Shown here piece after piece: positions 27,570 through 36,907 of a DNA stretch of 64,000 bases. The notes below the pieces were generated by a model. That model did not search any database. It saw only the letters and a program-made list of their open reading frames with translations, and had not been told where the DNA came from. Origin of the DNA: Micrococcaceae bacterium RIT 802. Its GTDB lineage: Bacteria > Actinomycetota > Actinomycetes > Actinomycetales > Micrococcaceae. The stretch's first letter is position 1. Each line of letters starts with the position of its first letter. A program made the translations under genes and the position numbers. The stretch covers positions 124,001 to 188,000 of the forward strand of contig JAFEMX010000004.1 of the NCBI GenBank assembly GCA_016892645.1, written 5' to 3'.

Positions 27570-29793
27570 TTCGACCTCCTTCTGCCCGGACACTCCACTG
27601 CGGAATGCCGTTGGCGACAAGTCCGCAGTCTCGGTCCACAAGGCCTTCGGCTATGAAACGTGCGGGGACCTGCTGCACCACTTTCCACGCCGGTACCTCG
27701 ACGTCGGGGAGCTGACCCGCATCGAGGAACTGCCACTCGGGGAAGCAGCGACCATCGTGGCCCGGGTGGTCACCTCGGAACAGCGTAGGATGCAACGTCG
27801 CAAGGGCATGCTGCTGCAGGTGACGGTCGAGGACGAACTGGGCCAGGCCCACGGTCGCCTGACCATGACGTTCTTCAACGGCTACAAGGCAGCCAAGGAC
27901 CTTGCACCCGGCACCGTGGCCATGTTCAGCGGCAAGGTCGGGATCTACCGGCACGCGCTCCAACTCGCCCAGCCCGAGTACGCGCTGCTGGAAACGGCCG
28001 ACGACGCGGAACCGCGGCCGATCCCGATCTACCCGGCCACGGCGGCCGTCCCCAGCCAGGCATTGCGCGCCATGGTGGCCATGGTCCTGGCCGGAGTCGA
28101 TGCCGGCGCCTACCCGGACCCGGTTCCCGGGTTCCTCCGGGCAAAACACCAACTGCCCGAGCTGGCTCGCGCCCTGCATGCCGTCCACGCGCCGGAGACC
28201 GTGGCCCAGGGCGAAGCGGCCAAGAACCGTTTCCGCTACGAGGAAGCACTCGTGCTCCAGATGGCCCTGGCCGAGCGCCGGGCCCATCGTTTCCGGCAAC
28301 CGGCGACGGCACGCGTCGGGGGAGTGGACGGCATCCTGAACCGGTTCGAAGACTCGCTGCCCTTCACCCTCACCCCGGGGCAGGTCACCGCCGGCCTGGA
28401 GATCTCCGCCGACCTGGCCCGCGACCGGCCCATGAACCGGCTTCTCCAAGGCGAAGTCGGCTCCGGCAAGACCGTCGTCGCCCTGCGTGCCATGCTCCAG
28501 GTCATCGACTCCGGAGCCCAGACCGCCCTCATGGCACCCACCGAGGTCCTCGCCCAGCAGCACTATGCCTCCATCTCCCGGATGCTCGGCCCCCTCGGCC
28601 GTGGCGGACAACTCGACGGCGACCCGGATGGCACGCGCGTGGACCTGCTCACCGGCTCCATGCCGGCAGCCCGACGCAAGGAGGTCCTGCTGCGGGTCGC
28701 GTCCGGGGAAACCGGGATCGTCATCGGCACGCATGCCCTCCTATCGGAAAATGTGTTCTTCGCCGAACTCGGGCTCGTCGTCGTCGATGAACAACACCGC
28801 TTCGGGGTCGAACAGCGCGATACCCTGCGCGCCAAGGGCAAGCTGCAACCGCACATGCTGGTGATGACGGCGACCCCGATCCCGCGCACCGTCGCCATCA
28901 CCGCATTCGGGGACCTCGAGATCAGCAGCCTGGCCGAACTGCCGTCCGGCAGGGCACCCATCAGCACGTATTTGGCGAACCTCTATGACGAGCGGTACCG
29001 CGAGCGGATGTTCGCACTGATGCGCGAGGAAGTCGACAAGGGCCACCAGGTCTACCTGGTGTGCCCGCGGATCACCGAGCAGGCCAGCGAAGAGGACATG
29101 TCCCCGCTTGCCGTGGATGACGGGGGAGAACCGCTGTCCACCGGACAGCTCGCCGGGACCTCGGACATTCCCACGCCGTCCAAGGCAACTGTCGAGGAGA
29201 TGTTCGAACGCATCAGCGCCATGGACCTGTTCTCCGGCATCCGCGTCGGCATGTTGCATGGCCGCATGGCCGCCGAGCAGAAGGCCGAGGCCATGTCCGG
29301 CTTCGAGTCGGGGGAGACCGGCATCCTGGTGTCCACGACGGTCATCGAAGTCGGCGTCGACGTCCATAACGCCACGGCCATGGTCATCCTGGACGCGGAT
29401 TCCTTTGGCGTCTCCCAACTGCATCAGCTGCGCGGCCGGGTCGGCCGCGGCGGATTGCCGGGGATCTGCCTGCTGGCCACCTGGCTGCCACCCGGCCATC
29501 CGTCCCGCCGGCGCCTGGAAGCCGTGGCAGCGACCACCGACGGCTTCGAACTGGCCGAGGTCGACCTGGCCGAACGCCGGGAAGGCGACGTCCTAGGATC
29601 GCGGCAGTCCGGGGGTCAGAACACCCTGAAGATCCTCCGGGTCGTCCGCGACCGCAGGGTCATCGAAGCCGCCCGCATTGACGCCGAGGACATCGTCGCC
29701 AGCATCGGCGGCATGGCAGCACACCCCGAGCTGCGGCAACTGGTCCACAGCTGGGTGGACGAGGACATGCAGGCATTTCTGGAACGAGGTTAG
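27562..29793 (+). CDS. recG: ATP-dependent DNA helicase RecG
   Basis: RecG remodels stalled forks and Holliday junctions. 743 residues from ATG 27562, which overlaps the DAK2 gene by 8 bases; the longer frame from 27475 is not needed. The N-terminal wedge/OB domain has the HHFPRRYLD motif near 35. Helicase motif I is GEVGSGKTVVAL near 300, motif Ia APTEVLAQQ, motif II VVDEQHRFGVEQR near 410, motif III MTATPIPRT near 436, motif VI QLRGRVGRG near 622. Several acidic inserts lengthen the C-terminal half, as is usual in actinobacteria. Confidence 0.96.
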   Translation: MPDSTSFCPDTPLRNAVGDKSAVSVHKAFGYETCGDLLHHFPRRYLDVGELTRIEELPLGEAATIVARVVTSEQRRMQRRKGMLLQVTVEDELGQAHGRLTMTFFNGYKAAKDLAPGTVAMFSGKVGIYRHALQLAQPEYALLETADDAEPRPIPIYPATAAVPSQALRAMVAMVLAGVDAGAYPDPVPGFLRAKHQLPELARALHAVHAPETVAQGEAAKNRFRYEEALVLQMALAERRAHRFRQPATARVGGVDGILNRFEDSLPFTLTPGQVTAGLEISADLARDRPMNRLLQGEVGSGKTVVALRAMLQVIDSGAQTALMAPTEVLAQQHYASISRMLGPLGRGGQLDGDPDGTRVDLLTGSMPAARRKEVLLRVASGETGIVIGTHALLSENVFFAELGLVVVDEQHRFGVEQRDTLRAKGKLQPHMLVMTATPIPRTVAITAFGDLEISSLAELPSGRAPISTYLANLYDERYRERMFALMREEVDKGHQVYLVCPRITEQASEEDMSPLAVDDGGEPLSTGQLAGTSDIPTPSKATVEEMFERISAMDLFSGIRVGMLHGRMAAEQKAEAMSGFESGETGILVSTTVIEVGVDVHNATAMVILDADSFGVSQLHQLRGRVGRGGLPGICLLATWLPPGHPSRRRLEAVAATTDGFELAEVDLAERREGDVLGSRQSGGQNTLKILRVVRDRRVIEAARIDAEDIVASIGGMAAHPELRQLVHSWVDEDMQAFLERG

Positions 29794-29799
29794 GCGAAC

Positions 29800-30369
29800 G
29801 TGGGACGGATCATTGCCGGGGCTGCCGGAGGGCTGGGCCTCAAATCGGTGCCGGGCGACGCGACCAGGCCCACCACCGACCGGGTCAAGGAAGCACTCTT
29901 CTCCCGGCTGGAGAGCCGGGACGAGCTGGACGGTTCCCGCGTCCTGGACCTGTATGCAGGCTCGGGTGCCCTGGGCGTGGAGGCCGCCAGCCGCGGGGCA
30001 CGTGCCGTGGTGCTGGTGGAGCAGGCACCGAAGGCGGTCGGCATCTGCCAAGCCAACGCCGCCCTGGTGAACAAGCAGCTGCGGGCCGACATCGTCCTGG
30101 TCCGCCGCGGCAGCGTGAACGCTTTCCTCGCCGCCGAAACGGAGACGGGCCGGGGCTGGGACCTGGTCTTCATGGACCCGCCCTACCCGTTGACCGAGGA
30201 AGAACTCGCCGCGACGTTGCAGGCCCTCGTCCCGGTACTCGACGTCGGCGCCCTCGTGGTGCTGGAACGATCCAGCCGGTCGCCCGAGCCCCGGTGGCCC
30301 GATGGCTTGGTGGTGGCGTCGTCGAAGAAATACGGCGAAACGATCCTATGGTTTGCGGAACCCGTCTAG
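29800..30369 (+). CDS. rsmD: 16S rRNA (guanine966-N2)-methyltransferase
   Basis: RsmD methylates G966 of 16S rRNA using SAM. 189 residues from GTG 29800, 6 bases after recG. It starts RIIAGAAGGLGLKS and RPTTDRVKEALFSRLE, both typical; the SAM loop is VLDLYAGSGALGVEA near 48 and the catalytic motif is DPPYPL near 126. The 3' end overlaps the next gene, on the other strand, by 24 bases. Confidence 0.94.
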   Translation: MGRIIAGAAGGLGLKSVPGDATRPTTDRVKEALFSRLESRDELDGSRVLDLYAGSGALGVEAASRGARAVVLVEQAPKAVGICQANAALVNKQLRADIVLVRRGSVNAFLAAETETGRGWDLVFMDPPYPLTEEELAATLQALVPVLDVGALVVLERSSRSPEPRWPDGLVVASSKKYGETILWFAEPV

Positions 30370-31137
30370 TCCGATGCCGGACAGCACGCTGCCGGGATGC
30401 GGACCGAGGGCGCGCAGGGCATCGACCTGCCCCGCATCCCAGGGGGCATCTGTTCCCATGAGGATGAAGTTCCCGGGAAAGCGTCCGCCGAACAGCTCCG
30501 TGGGCGCGGCCATCGTGACCTGCCGGTAGATGGCCTCCATGGCCCGCAGCTGCTGGCGCACGAAGTCCAGCGGCGGATCGTCCCCGACGTTGATGAGGGC
30601 GATGCCGCCCGGCGCAAGCATCTGTTGGATTTCGGCATGGAATTCATCGGCGCGCAGGTGCTCGGGGGCATCCGCCCCGGCGAAGACGTCCAAGACGACG
30701 GCATCGAACCGTTCCCCGGCCAGCTCCTGGTCCAGGACCTCGCGGGCATCGGCAATGACCGTCCGGATCCCCGCCGCCCCCGTGACGGGAAGTTTCTCCA
30801 GCACGAAACCGAGCAGCTCGCGTTCCGAATCGACAGCCACCTGCTCGCTGCCCGGACGCGTGGCCGCCAGATAGCGGGCCAGCGTCAGTGCCCCGGCCCC
30901 GAGATGCAGGACCTTTAATGGCTCACCAGGGCGCGCCATCAGATCCAGGTGGTTGGCGAGGCGGCGCAGGTACTCGTAGAAGATGTCGGTGGGATCATCA
31001 AGGTTGACGTGCGACTGCTCGGCCCCTCCGATGGAGAGCACCCACGCTCCGGGCACCCAGGCATCCGGTGCGATCTCGGCGTGCTGCCCGACTCCGGCGA
31101 GCCACCGCCGTTGCACCTCGCCCCGCGGTCGGTTCAC
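30346..31137 (-). CDS. Spermidine-synthase-like methyltransferase-fold protein
   Basis: A 263-residue protein of the spermidine synthase/class I methyltransferase fold: VLHLGAGALTLARYL near 75-89, acidic loop AVDSERELL near 100, FDAVVLDVFAGADAP near 145 and INVGDD near 183. The gatekeeper Asp residues of true spermidine synthases are not clearly all kept, so the substrate is open. Start is GTG 31137, overlapping the aminotransferase stop by four bases (GTGA), which indicates coupled translation. Confidence 0.8.
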   Translation of the reverse strand: MNRPRGEVQRRWLAGVGQHAEIAPDAWVPGAWVLSIGGAEQSHVNLDDPTDIFYEYLRRLANHLDLMARPGEPLKVLHLGAGALTLARYLAATRPGSEQVAVDSERELLGFVLEKLPVTGAAGIRTVIADAREVLDQELAGERFDAVVLDVFAGADAPEHLRADEFHAEIQQMLAPGGIALINVGDDPPLDFVRQQLRAMEAIYRQVTMAAPTELFGGRFPGNFILMGTDAPWDAGQVDALRALGPHPGSVLSGIGLDGFRKP

Positions 31138-32342
31138 GCGAGCATCGCCTGCGGCAGTCCCGCCAGCCGCCGTGTCGCCTCGGTGAGGACATCGCGCTGC
31201 TTGCAGAAGGCGAAGCGCATCAGCGAGCGTGTTGCCGCGGCGCCCTCCTCGTGGCAGAACACCGACAGCGGTATGCCGGCCACCCCGATGGCCTCCGGCA
31301 TCCGGCGGGCCAGATCGGCGGCGTCAACGAATCCGAGAGGGGCGACGTCGGCAACCACGAAGTAGGTCCCGCGAGGCCGGTAGACGGTCATCCCCGCAGC
31401 CTCGAGGCCGTCGGCCAACTGCGTGCCGCGTTCTCCCAGGTCGGCGGCGAAGTCCGTGAAATAGGTGTCCGGCAGCTGCAGCGCCCGGGCCACGGCGGGC
31501 TGGTAGGCGGGGCCCGAACTGTAGGTCAGGAACTGCTTGACGGTGCGTACCGCGGCGATGAGGTCGGCCGGGCCGGTGGCCCATCCGACCTTCCACCCGG
31601 TGAAGGAGAAGGTCTTGCCGGCCGAGGAGATGGTGATCGTCCGCTCCCACGCGCCGTCGATGGACGCCACGGGTACGTGAGGGGTGCCGAAGGTGAGGTG
31701 CTCGTAGACCTCGTCGGAAACGATGATCGCGTCGTGCCGGACGGCCAGCTCCACGATCTGCTCGAGCACGGCGCGTCCGAAGACCGTGCCGGTGGGATTA
31801 TGCGGGTTGTTGAGCAGGATCATCCGCGTGTTCGCGGTGACGGCCCGTTCAAGGTCCTGCGGATCCGGCTGGAAATCCGGAGTGCGCAGCGGCACCGTCC
31901 GGTGGACGCCCCCGGCCAGGGCGATCGTCGCCCCATAGGAATCGTAGAAGGGCTCGAAGGTCACGACCTCGTCGCCCGGGTTGACCAGGGCGAGGACGGA
32001 GGCGGCGATGGCCTCGGTGGCTCCCGTGGTCACCACGACGCCGGTTGCCGGGTCGGGGGCCAGGCCGTAGAAATGTTGCTGGTGCCCGGCGATCGCCTCC
32101 CGCAGTTCGGCGATGCCTGCTCCGGGCGCGTATTGGTTGTGATCCGCCATCATGTTCTCCGCGGCGGCCCGGGCCATGAACTCCGGTCCGTCGGCGTCGG
32201 GGAAACCCTGGCCGAGGTTGATGGCCCCGTGCCGTGCAGCCAGGACGGTGACCTCCTCGAAGATCGTGGCGGCCAGGTGGCCATCGGATCCGAGAAGGTT
32301 CGCACCCTGTGCCGTTCGCTGCCAAGGAAAGCTATGGGACAT
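31134..32342 (-). CDS. PLP-dependent class I/II aminotransferase
   Basis: A 402-residue fold-type I aminotransferase, most like the DapC/kynurenine-aminotransferase group. Marks: INLGQGFPDADGPEF near 40, TTGATEAI near 105, NNPHNPTG near 170, SDEVYEHL near 205 and the PLP lysine in SSAGKTFSFTGWKVGW near 232. Possible roles are N-succinyl-diaminopimelate or glutamine/keto-acid transamination; the sequence does not decide. ATG 32342 was chosen because the longer frame to 33305 would cross coaD and galU. It is divergent from coaD with a 78-base shared promoter region, and its mRNA also carries the methyltransferase gene. Confidence 0.9.
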   Translation of the reverse strand: MSHSFPWQRTAQGANLLGSDGHLAATIFEEVTVLAARHGAINLGQGFPDADGPEFMARAAAENMMADHNQYAPGAGIAELREAIAGHQQHFYGLAPDPATGVVVTTGATEAIAASVLALVNPGDEVVTFEPFYDSYGATIALAGGVHRTVPLRTPDFQPDPQDLERAVTANTRMILLNNPHNPTGTVFGRAVLEQIVELAVRHDAIIVSDEVYEHLTFGTPHVPVASIDGAWERTITISSAGKTFSFTGWKVGWATGPADLIAAVRTVKQFLTYSSGPAYQPAVARALQLPDTYFTDFAADLGERGTQLADGLEAAGMTVYRPRGTYFVVADVAPLGFVDAADLARRMPEAIGVAGIPLSVFCHEEGAAATRSLMRFAFCKQRDVLTEATRRLAGLPQAMLA

Positions 32343-32408
32343 GGGCACCAGTATGACAAGGACACGGCCCAGGTGACGACTATTGCCGATCATCGCCGTC
32401 GTGCTTGG

Positions 32409-32414
32409 TAGATT
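32409..32414 (+). promoter_or_regulatory. Candidate -10 element of coaD, near-leaderless
   Basis: TAGATT ends six bases before the coaD ATG, which would place the transcription start at the start codon. The six bases (GCAGGT) offer only a weak ribosome site. Inference from spacing. Confidence 0.4.
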
Positions 32415-32420
32415 GCAGGT

Positions 32421-32894
32421 ATGCGCCGAGCCGTCTGCCCCGGATCCTTCGATCCCATCCACAAGGGCCACGTGGAAATCATTGCCCGAGCCAGCAACCT
32501 CTTCGATGAGGTGGTGGTGGCGGTGTCGACGAATTATGCCAAGAAGTACCGCTTCGACCAGGACGAACGGATCGCGATGGCGAGCGAAACCGTCTCCGGG
32601 TTGGCGGGGATCTCGGTGGTGCCGATGGGCGACGGGCTTCTGGCGGACTTCTGCCGCGAGGTGGGGGCCGACGCGATCGTGAAGGGCCTGCGCTCGGTCG
32701 TGGACTACCAGTACGAGATACCGATGGCGTCGATGAACCGCCACCTGACCGGTGTCGAGACCGTTTTCCTGGCGGCCGACAACAGGTACGCCCACCTCTC
32801 CTCGAGCCTGATCAAGGAAGTGCAGGGGTTGGGCGGCGATGTCGACGAATACCTGCCGCGCTCCGTGGTCAACCGGTTCCGCAACGGACGGTAG
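32421..32894 (+). CDS. coaD: Phosphopantetheine adenylyltransferase
   Basis: CoaD joins 4'-phosphopantetheine and ATP to dephospho-CoA in coenzyme A synthesis. 157 residues. It begins RRAVCPGSFDPIHKGHVEII, with the HxGH nucleotide site as HKGH, then RFDQDERIAMA near 46, KGLRSVVDYQYE near 88 and YAHLSSSLIKEV near 120. Normal length for the family. In actinobacteria coaD usually follows rsmD; here the aminotransferase pair lies between them on the other strand. Confidence 0.96.
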   Translation: MRRAVCPGSFDPIHKGHVEIIARASNLFDEVVVAVSTNYAKKYRFDQDERIAMASETVSGLAGISVVPMGDGLLADFCREVGADAIVKGLRSVVDYQYEIPMASMNRHLTGVETVFLAADNRYAHLSSSLIKEVQGLGGDVDEYLPRSVVNRFRNGR

Positions 32895-32924
32895 CCGTTG
32901 TCCCGGACTTGGCTTCCCGTCTTG

Positions 32925-32930
32925 TAAAGT
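32925..32930 (+). promoter_or_regulatory. Candidate -10 element of galU, leaderless
   Basis: TAAAGT ends six bases before the galU ATG and no Shine-Dalgarno is present, so the message may be leaderless. A TTGTCC at 32898 is a possible but badly spaced -35. Confidence 0.4.
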
Positions 32931-32936
32931 CAAAGC

Positions 32937-33839
32937 ATGAATGAGACGAAGCGCATCACCAAGGCAGTCATTCCCGCGGCAGGCCTCGGAACCCGTTTCC
33001 TGCCGGCCACCAAGGCGATGCCCAAGGAAATGATCCCCGTCGTGGACAAGCCGGCCATCCAGTACGTCGTCGCCGAGGCGGCGAGGGCGGGCTTGAGCGA
33101 TGTCCTGATGATCACCGGTCGCAGCAAGCGCGCGCTGGAGGACCACTTCGACCGGGTGCCGAGCCTGGAGAAGACGTTGGCGGACAAGGGCGACACGAAG
33201 AAGCTCAAGCTGATCCAGGAAGCCACCGAACTGGGGGAAATCCACTACGTCCGCCAAGGGGATCCCCGTGGGCTGGGCCATGCCGTCCTGCGCGCCAAAC
33301 GCCACGTCGGCAACGATCCCTTCGCTGTGTTGCTCGGTGACGACCTGATCGATGAACGCGATGAACTGCTCAGCGAGATGATCCGCGTACAGCAGGAAAC
33401 CGGCGGTTCGGTCGTAGCCGTCATGGAGGTCGAGCCGTCGCAGATCGGCGCCTACGGGTGTGCCGATGTCACCGCCGTCGACGGGCGGGACTACGTGCGG
33501 GTCAACGGCCTGGTCGAAAAGCCCGATCCCGCAGATGCCCCCTCAAACCTCGCCGTCATCGGACGGTATGTCCTCCACCCCTCGGTCTTCGAGGTCCTGG
33601 AGCGGACGAAGCCTGGCCGGGGCGACGAGATCCAGCTCACCGATGCCTTGCAGGAACTGGCCGCCAGCGATGCCTCGGGTGGCGGCGTGTATGCCGTCGT
33701 CTTCCGCGGTCGCCGTTACGATACCGGCGACAAGCTCAGCTACATCAAGGCGGTCATTTCCCTGGCTGCGGAACGCGAGGACCTGGGCGGAGACCTGGTC
33801 CCGTGGTTGAAGGACTTCGTGGCTGGCCTGGACCGTTAG
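32937..33839 (+). CDS. galU: UTP--glucose-1-phosphate uridylyltransferase
   Basis: GalU makes UDP-glucose, the donor for glucosylated teichoic acids and other glycans, from UTP and glucose 1-phosphate. 300 residues. The nucleotide-binding start reads VIPAAGLGTRFLPATKAMPKEMIPV (10-34), followed by GRSKRALEDHFD near 60, VLLGDDLID near 130, VEKPDP near 194 and RRYDTGDK near 258. It directly precedes the wall-glycan cluster, for which it can supply substrate, but an upstream promoter of its own is likely. Confidence 0.95.
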   Translation: MNETKRITKAVIPAAGLGTRFLPATKAMPKEMIPVVDKPAIQYVVAEAARAGLSDVLMITGRSKRALEDHFDRVPSLEKTLADKGDTKKLKLIQEATELGEIHYVRQGDPRGLGHAVLRAKRHVGNDPFAVLLGDDLIDERDELLSEMIRVQQETGGSVVAVMEVEPSQIGAYGCADVTAVDGRDYVRVNGLVEKPDPADAPSNLAVIGRYVLHPSVFEVLERTKPGRGDEIQLTDALQELAASDASGGGVYAVVFRGRRYDTGDKLSYIKAVISLAAEREDLGGDLVPWLKDFVAGLDR

Positions 33840-33977
33840 ACTTCCTTCACCGCATGTGCACAGCCGGTTCCCAGTTCAGGGGTCTAAACTGGCTTTCGCA
33901 CTACCGCCTATTTTGAATGGGTCGACCTACCGCGCTCCACCTGACGGTGTTACGGCTGCGTCCCCACGGGAGAACAC

Positions 33978-35063
33978 TTGAACAGCACGACGCCGGACCA
34001 GGGGTATGTCCCGCGCCGCATGGCGCCCCCGAAGAAGCACCGGGCTCGAGCGGTTCTCATTGCCGTGGTATCCGTTGTCGTCGTCGCGGCAGTCGTCGCC
34101 GGGGGATATGTCTTCACGCTGGCCAATACCTTCGACGGGAAGACCGAAACGCTGGCCTCCGCGTTCCCCGATGAGGAAGGCCGGCCGGTCAAGGACCCCG
34201 GCGATGCCTCCATGAACATCCTGCTCATGGGCGCCGACTTCGGCGGTGCCAACCAGGTCACCGGCAACGTGATCGAACATGGCGGCACGGGCCAACGCTC
34301 CGACACCATGATGCTGGTCCACGTTCCGGCGGACCGCGAGGGCGTCTACGTCATGTCCGTGATGCGTGACACCTGGCTGGACATTCCCGGACATGGGCAA
34401 AACAAGATCAACGCGGCCATGGCCTTCGGCGGAGTCCCGCTCGTGGTCCAGACCTTCGAGGGGCTCTTCGGGACGAAGATCGACCACGTCGCAGTCGTCG
34501 ACTTCCAGGGATTCCGCGACCTGACCACGGCGCTGGGCGGGGTCAAGGTCAAGAACGACATCGCGTTCACCGCCAACGACACCGACTACTTCTACCCCGT
34601 GGGGGAGTTGAACCTCCAGGGTGACCGTGCGCTGCGGTTCGTCCGCGAGCGCAAGTCGTTTGTCGACGGGGACTTCCAGCGGGTGAAGAACCAGCAGAAG
34701 TTCCTCAATGCGGTGATCGACAAGATGCTGGCGGCGCAGACCCTCACCAACCCCGCAACGCTGTACCAGGTGATCGACAAGGTGTCTCCCTACCTCACCC
34801 TCGACAAGTCCTTCGACGCCCAGACCATTGCCGGTCTCGGACTCCAGCTCAAGGACATCCGCTCCAAGGATGTCCATTCGTTCACCCTGCCGACCGCCGG
34901 CACCTCCCGTTCGGCGGACGGGCAATCCATTGTGCTGGAGGATAAGCAGGCGGTGGAGGATGTGGCGGAAGCCCTGCGCACCGACACCATGGAGAAGTAC
35001 TTCGAGAAATCCGTGGAGGCAGGCGGGTCGTCGTCTTCAAGTGTGGCCCCCGGCACTCCCTAG
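33978..35063 (+). CDS. LytR-CpsA-Psr (LCP) family glycopolymer ligase
   Basis: A 361-residue LCP ligase starting at TTG 33978 (GGGAGAA upstream). A membrane segment at 25-46 is followed by the extracytoplasmic LCP domain: ILLMGADFGG near 80, QRSDTMMLVHV near 105, VMRDTWLDIPG near 126, NKINAAMAFGG near 138, RERKSFVDGDFQRVKNQQ near 213. It is close to the LCP protein at 25546-26583 over its whole length, including the end block SRSADGQSIV. Its place at the head of the exporter/TagF cluster fits a role in attaching that cluster's polymer to peptidoglycan. Confidence 0.92.
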   Translation: MNSTTPDQGYVPRRMAPPKKHRARAVLIAVVSVVVVAAVVAGGYVFTLANTFDGKTETLASAFPDEEGRPVKDPGDASMNILLMGADFGGANQVTGNVIEHGGTGQRSDTMMLVHVPADREGVYVMSVMRDTWLDIPGHGQNKINAAMAFGGVPLVVQTFEGLFGTKIDHVAVVDFQGFRDLTTALGGVKVKNDIAFTANDTDYFYPVGELNLQGDRALRFVRERKSFVDGDFQRVKNQQKFLNAVIDKMLAAQTLTNPATLYQVIDKVSPYLTLDKSFDAQTIAGLGLQLKDIRSKDVHSFTLPTAGTSRSADGQSIVLEDKQAVEDVAEALRTDTMEKYFEKSVEAGGSSSSSVAPGTP

Positions 35064-35157
35064 ATCCCCATCCCAGACCTGCCCGTCCCGTAGAATCGGT
35101 AATCCCATGTCCGCTACCGCGTGCCTGGGCACCAACAACCACTGAGGAAGCGCATAG

Positions 35158-36009
35158 ATGACTGTGGCCCACCAGGACGCCCCGAGGACCCTTCACCGGG
35201 TCGGCGCCCGTCCGCCCTTCTTCACATACCTGCGCCAGGCCTGGGAACGCCGGGACTTCGCGTTCGAGATGGCGAAGAGCCGCATCCAGGCGACCAACCA
35301 GCGCAACCGGCTGGGAATGCTCTGGATCATCTTCAAGCCGACCATGAACGCCCTGATGTACGGGCTGATCTTCGGACTCCTGCAGGGTGACAGCAAGCCG
35401 CCGAACTTTCCGAGTTTCGTGGTCATCGGCGTGTTCCTGTTCGAATTCTTCAGCGCGTCCATGAACCAGGGCGCCAAGGCCATCACCAGCAACACTTCCC
35501 TGGTGCAGTCGCTGTCATTCCCCCGGATGACGCTTCCCTTCTCCACGGTGATCGAACAGTTCCTCTCGCTGATGCCGATGCTGGGTGTTATGTTCATCTA
35601 CTGTCTGGTGCTCGGAAACCCCATCCAGATCAGCTGGTTGTTGATCTTCCCGCTGGTCGCGATCCTCAGTGTCATGAACATGGGGGTGGCCTTGGTGTGT
35701 GCGCGGTTGACCGTCCACATCCGGGACCTGACCCACCTGCTGCCGATCTTCACCCGCATCCTGTTCTACACGTCGGGCGTGCTGTTCAGCGTGGACAGGA
35801 TCCTGAACCACTGGCCCTGGATGGTCCGGATCTTCGATTACCACCCGGTCTACCAAACCCTGCAGATCGCCCGGGGGGCCATCCTCAACACGGTTCCCCT
35901 TCAGGGGGCCCACTCGTGGATCGTGCTGTCCGTCTGGGCCGTCGTCCTGGCGGTATTCGGGATCGTATTCTTCTGGACAGCCGAGGAGCGTTATGGCCGA
36001 GACAACTAA
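35158..36009 (+). CDS. tagG: Teichoic-acid-type ABC transporter permease
   Basis: A 283-residue ABC-2 permease of the TagG/polysaccharide-export type. A cytoplasmic N-terminal part with RRDFAFEMAKSRIQATNQRNRLGMLWIIFKP-like content (about 40-70) leads into six hydrophobic segments at roughly 62-80, 95-112, 140-165, 170-190, 205-225 and 255-275. It flips the lipid-linked polymer across the membrane with the ATPase encoded next, which overlaps it by 17 bases. Start ATG 35158 has GAGGAAG upstream. Confidence 0.9.
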   Translation: MTVAHQDAPRTLHRVGARPPFFTYLRQAWERRDFAFEMAKSRIQATNQRNRLGMLWIIFKPTMNALMYGLIFGLLQGDSKPPNFPSFVVIGVFLFEFFSASMNQGAKAITSNTSLVQSLSFPRMTLPFSTVIEQFLSLMPMLGVMFIYCLVLGNPIQISWLLIFPLVAILSVMNMGVALVCARLTVHIRDLTHLLPIFTRILFYTSGVLFSVDRILNHWPWMVRIFDYHPVYQTLQIARGAILNTVPLQGAHSWIVLSVWAVVLAVFGIVFFWTAEERYGRDN

Positions 36010-36907
36010 TTCCCCGCAGTCCAGCACGCCCACTCCCGGGCGCGGACCGCATCGACACGACCAACGTCCACCTGTCGTGGACCGGGTCGAGGTCAACGAA
36101 CCGGTGCGTGTCAACGCCGCCGGTGCCACAGCCCTGCCCAAACCGGAACTCCTGCTGCCGGACGAGCAAGGACGCCACCCCGTCGTCGTCGTCGACGACC
36201 TCCATGTCACCTACAAGGTCTTCTCCAGCGGGAAGAAGGCGGGCAAGGCAGGGCTGCGGCGGCTGATGTCGAGCCCCGTTCGTGGAATGCGCTCCGTCGA
36301 AGCCTTGCGTGGCGTCACGTTCACGGCCTATGCGAACGAGTCGATCGGCATCATCGGCCCGAACGGGTCCGGAAAGTCGACCCTGATGCGCGCCATCGTC
36401 GGCCTGACCCCGCCCTCGCTCGGAGCCGTCTACGCCTCGTCGCGCCCCAACATGCTCGGCGTCGGTGCCGCGTTGATGCCGGACCTGTCCGGCGACAAGA
36501 ACATCACGCTGGGCGGCCTCGCCCTGGGGTTCACCCGTGACGAAATCGAGAACCTCCGGGAGGACATCATCGCCTTCGCCGAGTTGGAGGACTTCATCGA
36601 TTTGCCCATGCGAACCTATTCATCGGGCATGTCCGCCCGGCTGAAGTTCGCGATCGCGGCGTCCAAGCAACATGACATCCTCATCGTCGATGAGGCCCTG
36701 GCCGTGGGCGATGCCCGGTTCCACCGCCGCAGCGAGGCGAAAATCCGTGAGATCCGCGAGAACGCCGGTACCGTCTTCCACGTCTCGCACTCCATGAAGT
36801 CCATCAAGGACACCTGCAACCGGGCGCTGTGGATCAACCAGGGCAAACTCGAAATGGATGGGGATCCGACCGAGGTCATCAGGGCCTATCGGGACTGGCG
36901 CAAGTGA
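35993..36907 (+). CDS. tagH: Teichoic-acid-type ABC transporter ATPase
   Basis: A 304-residue ABC ATPase that powers export of a lipid-linked glycopolymer with the TagG-like permease. An 80-residue low-complexity N-terminal tail precedes the domain. Walker A IIGPNGSGKSTL is near 120-131, the signature YSSGMSARLKF near 206 and Walker B ILIVDEALAVGD near 226, followed by the His switch in VFHVSHS. The combination SSGM with the short domain is typical for TagH/Wzt-type exporters; no C-terminal SH3 or carbohydrate-binding extension is present. It shares one base with the next gene (TGATG). Confidence 0.92.
   Translation: MAETTNSPQSSTPTPGRGPHRHDQRPPVVDRVEVNEPVRVNAAGATALPKPELLLPDEQGRHPVVVVDDLHVTYKVFSSGKKAGKAGLRRLMSSPVRGMRSVEALRGVTFTAYANESIGIIGPNGSGKSTLMRAIVGLTPPSLGAVYASSRPNMLGVGAALMPDLSGDKNITLGGLALGFTRDEIENLREDIIAFAELEDFIDLPMRTYSSGMSARLKFAIAASKQHDILIVDEALAVGDARFHRRSEAKIREIRENAGTVFHVSHSMKSIKDTCNRALWINQGKLEMDGDPTEVIRAYRDWRK

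Noticed and set aside
32343-33305. Upstream extension of the aminotransferase frame
   Set aside because: It would lie across coaD and galU on the other strand; the conserved aminotransferase sequence starts at 32342.
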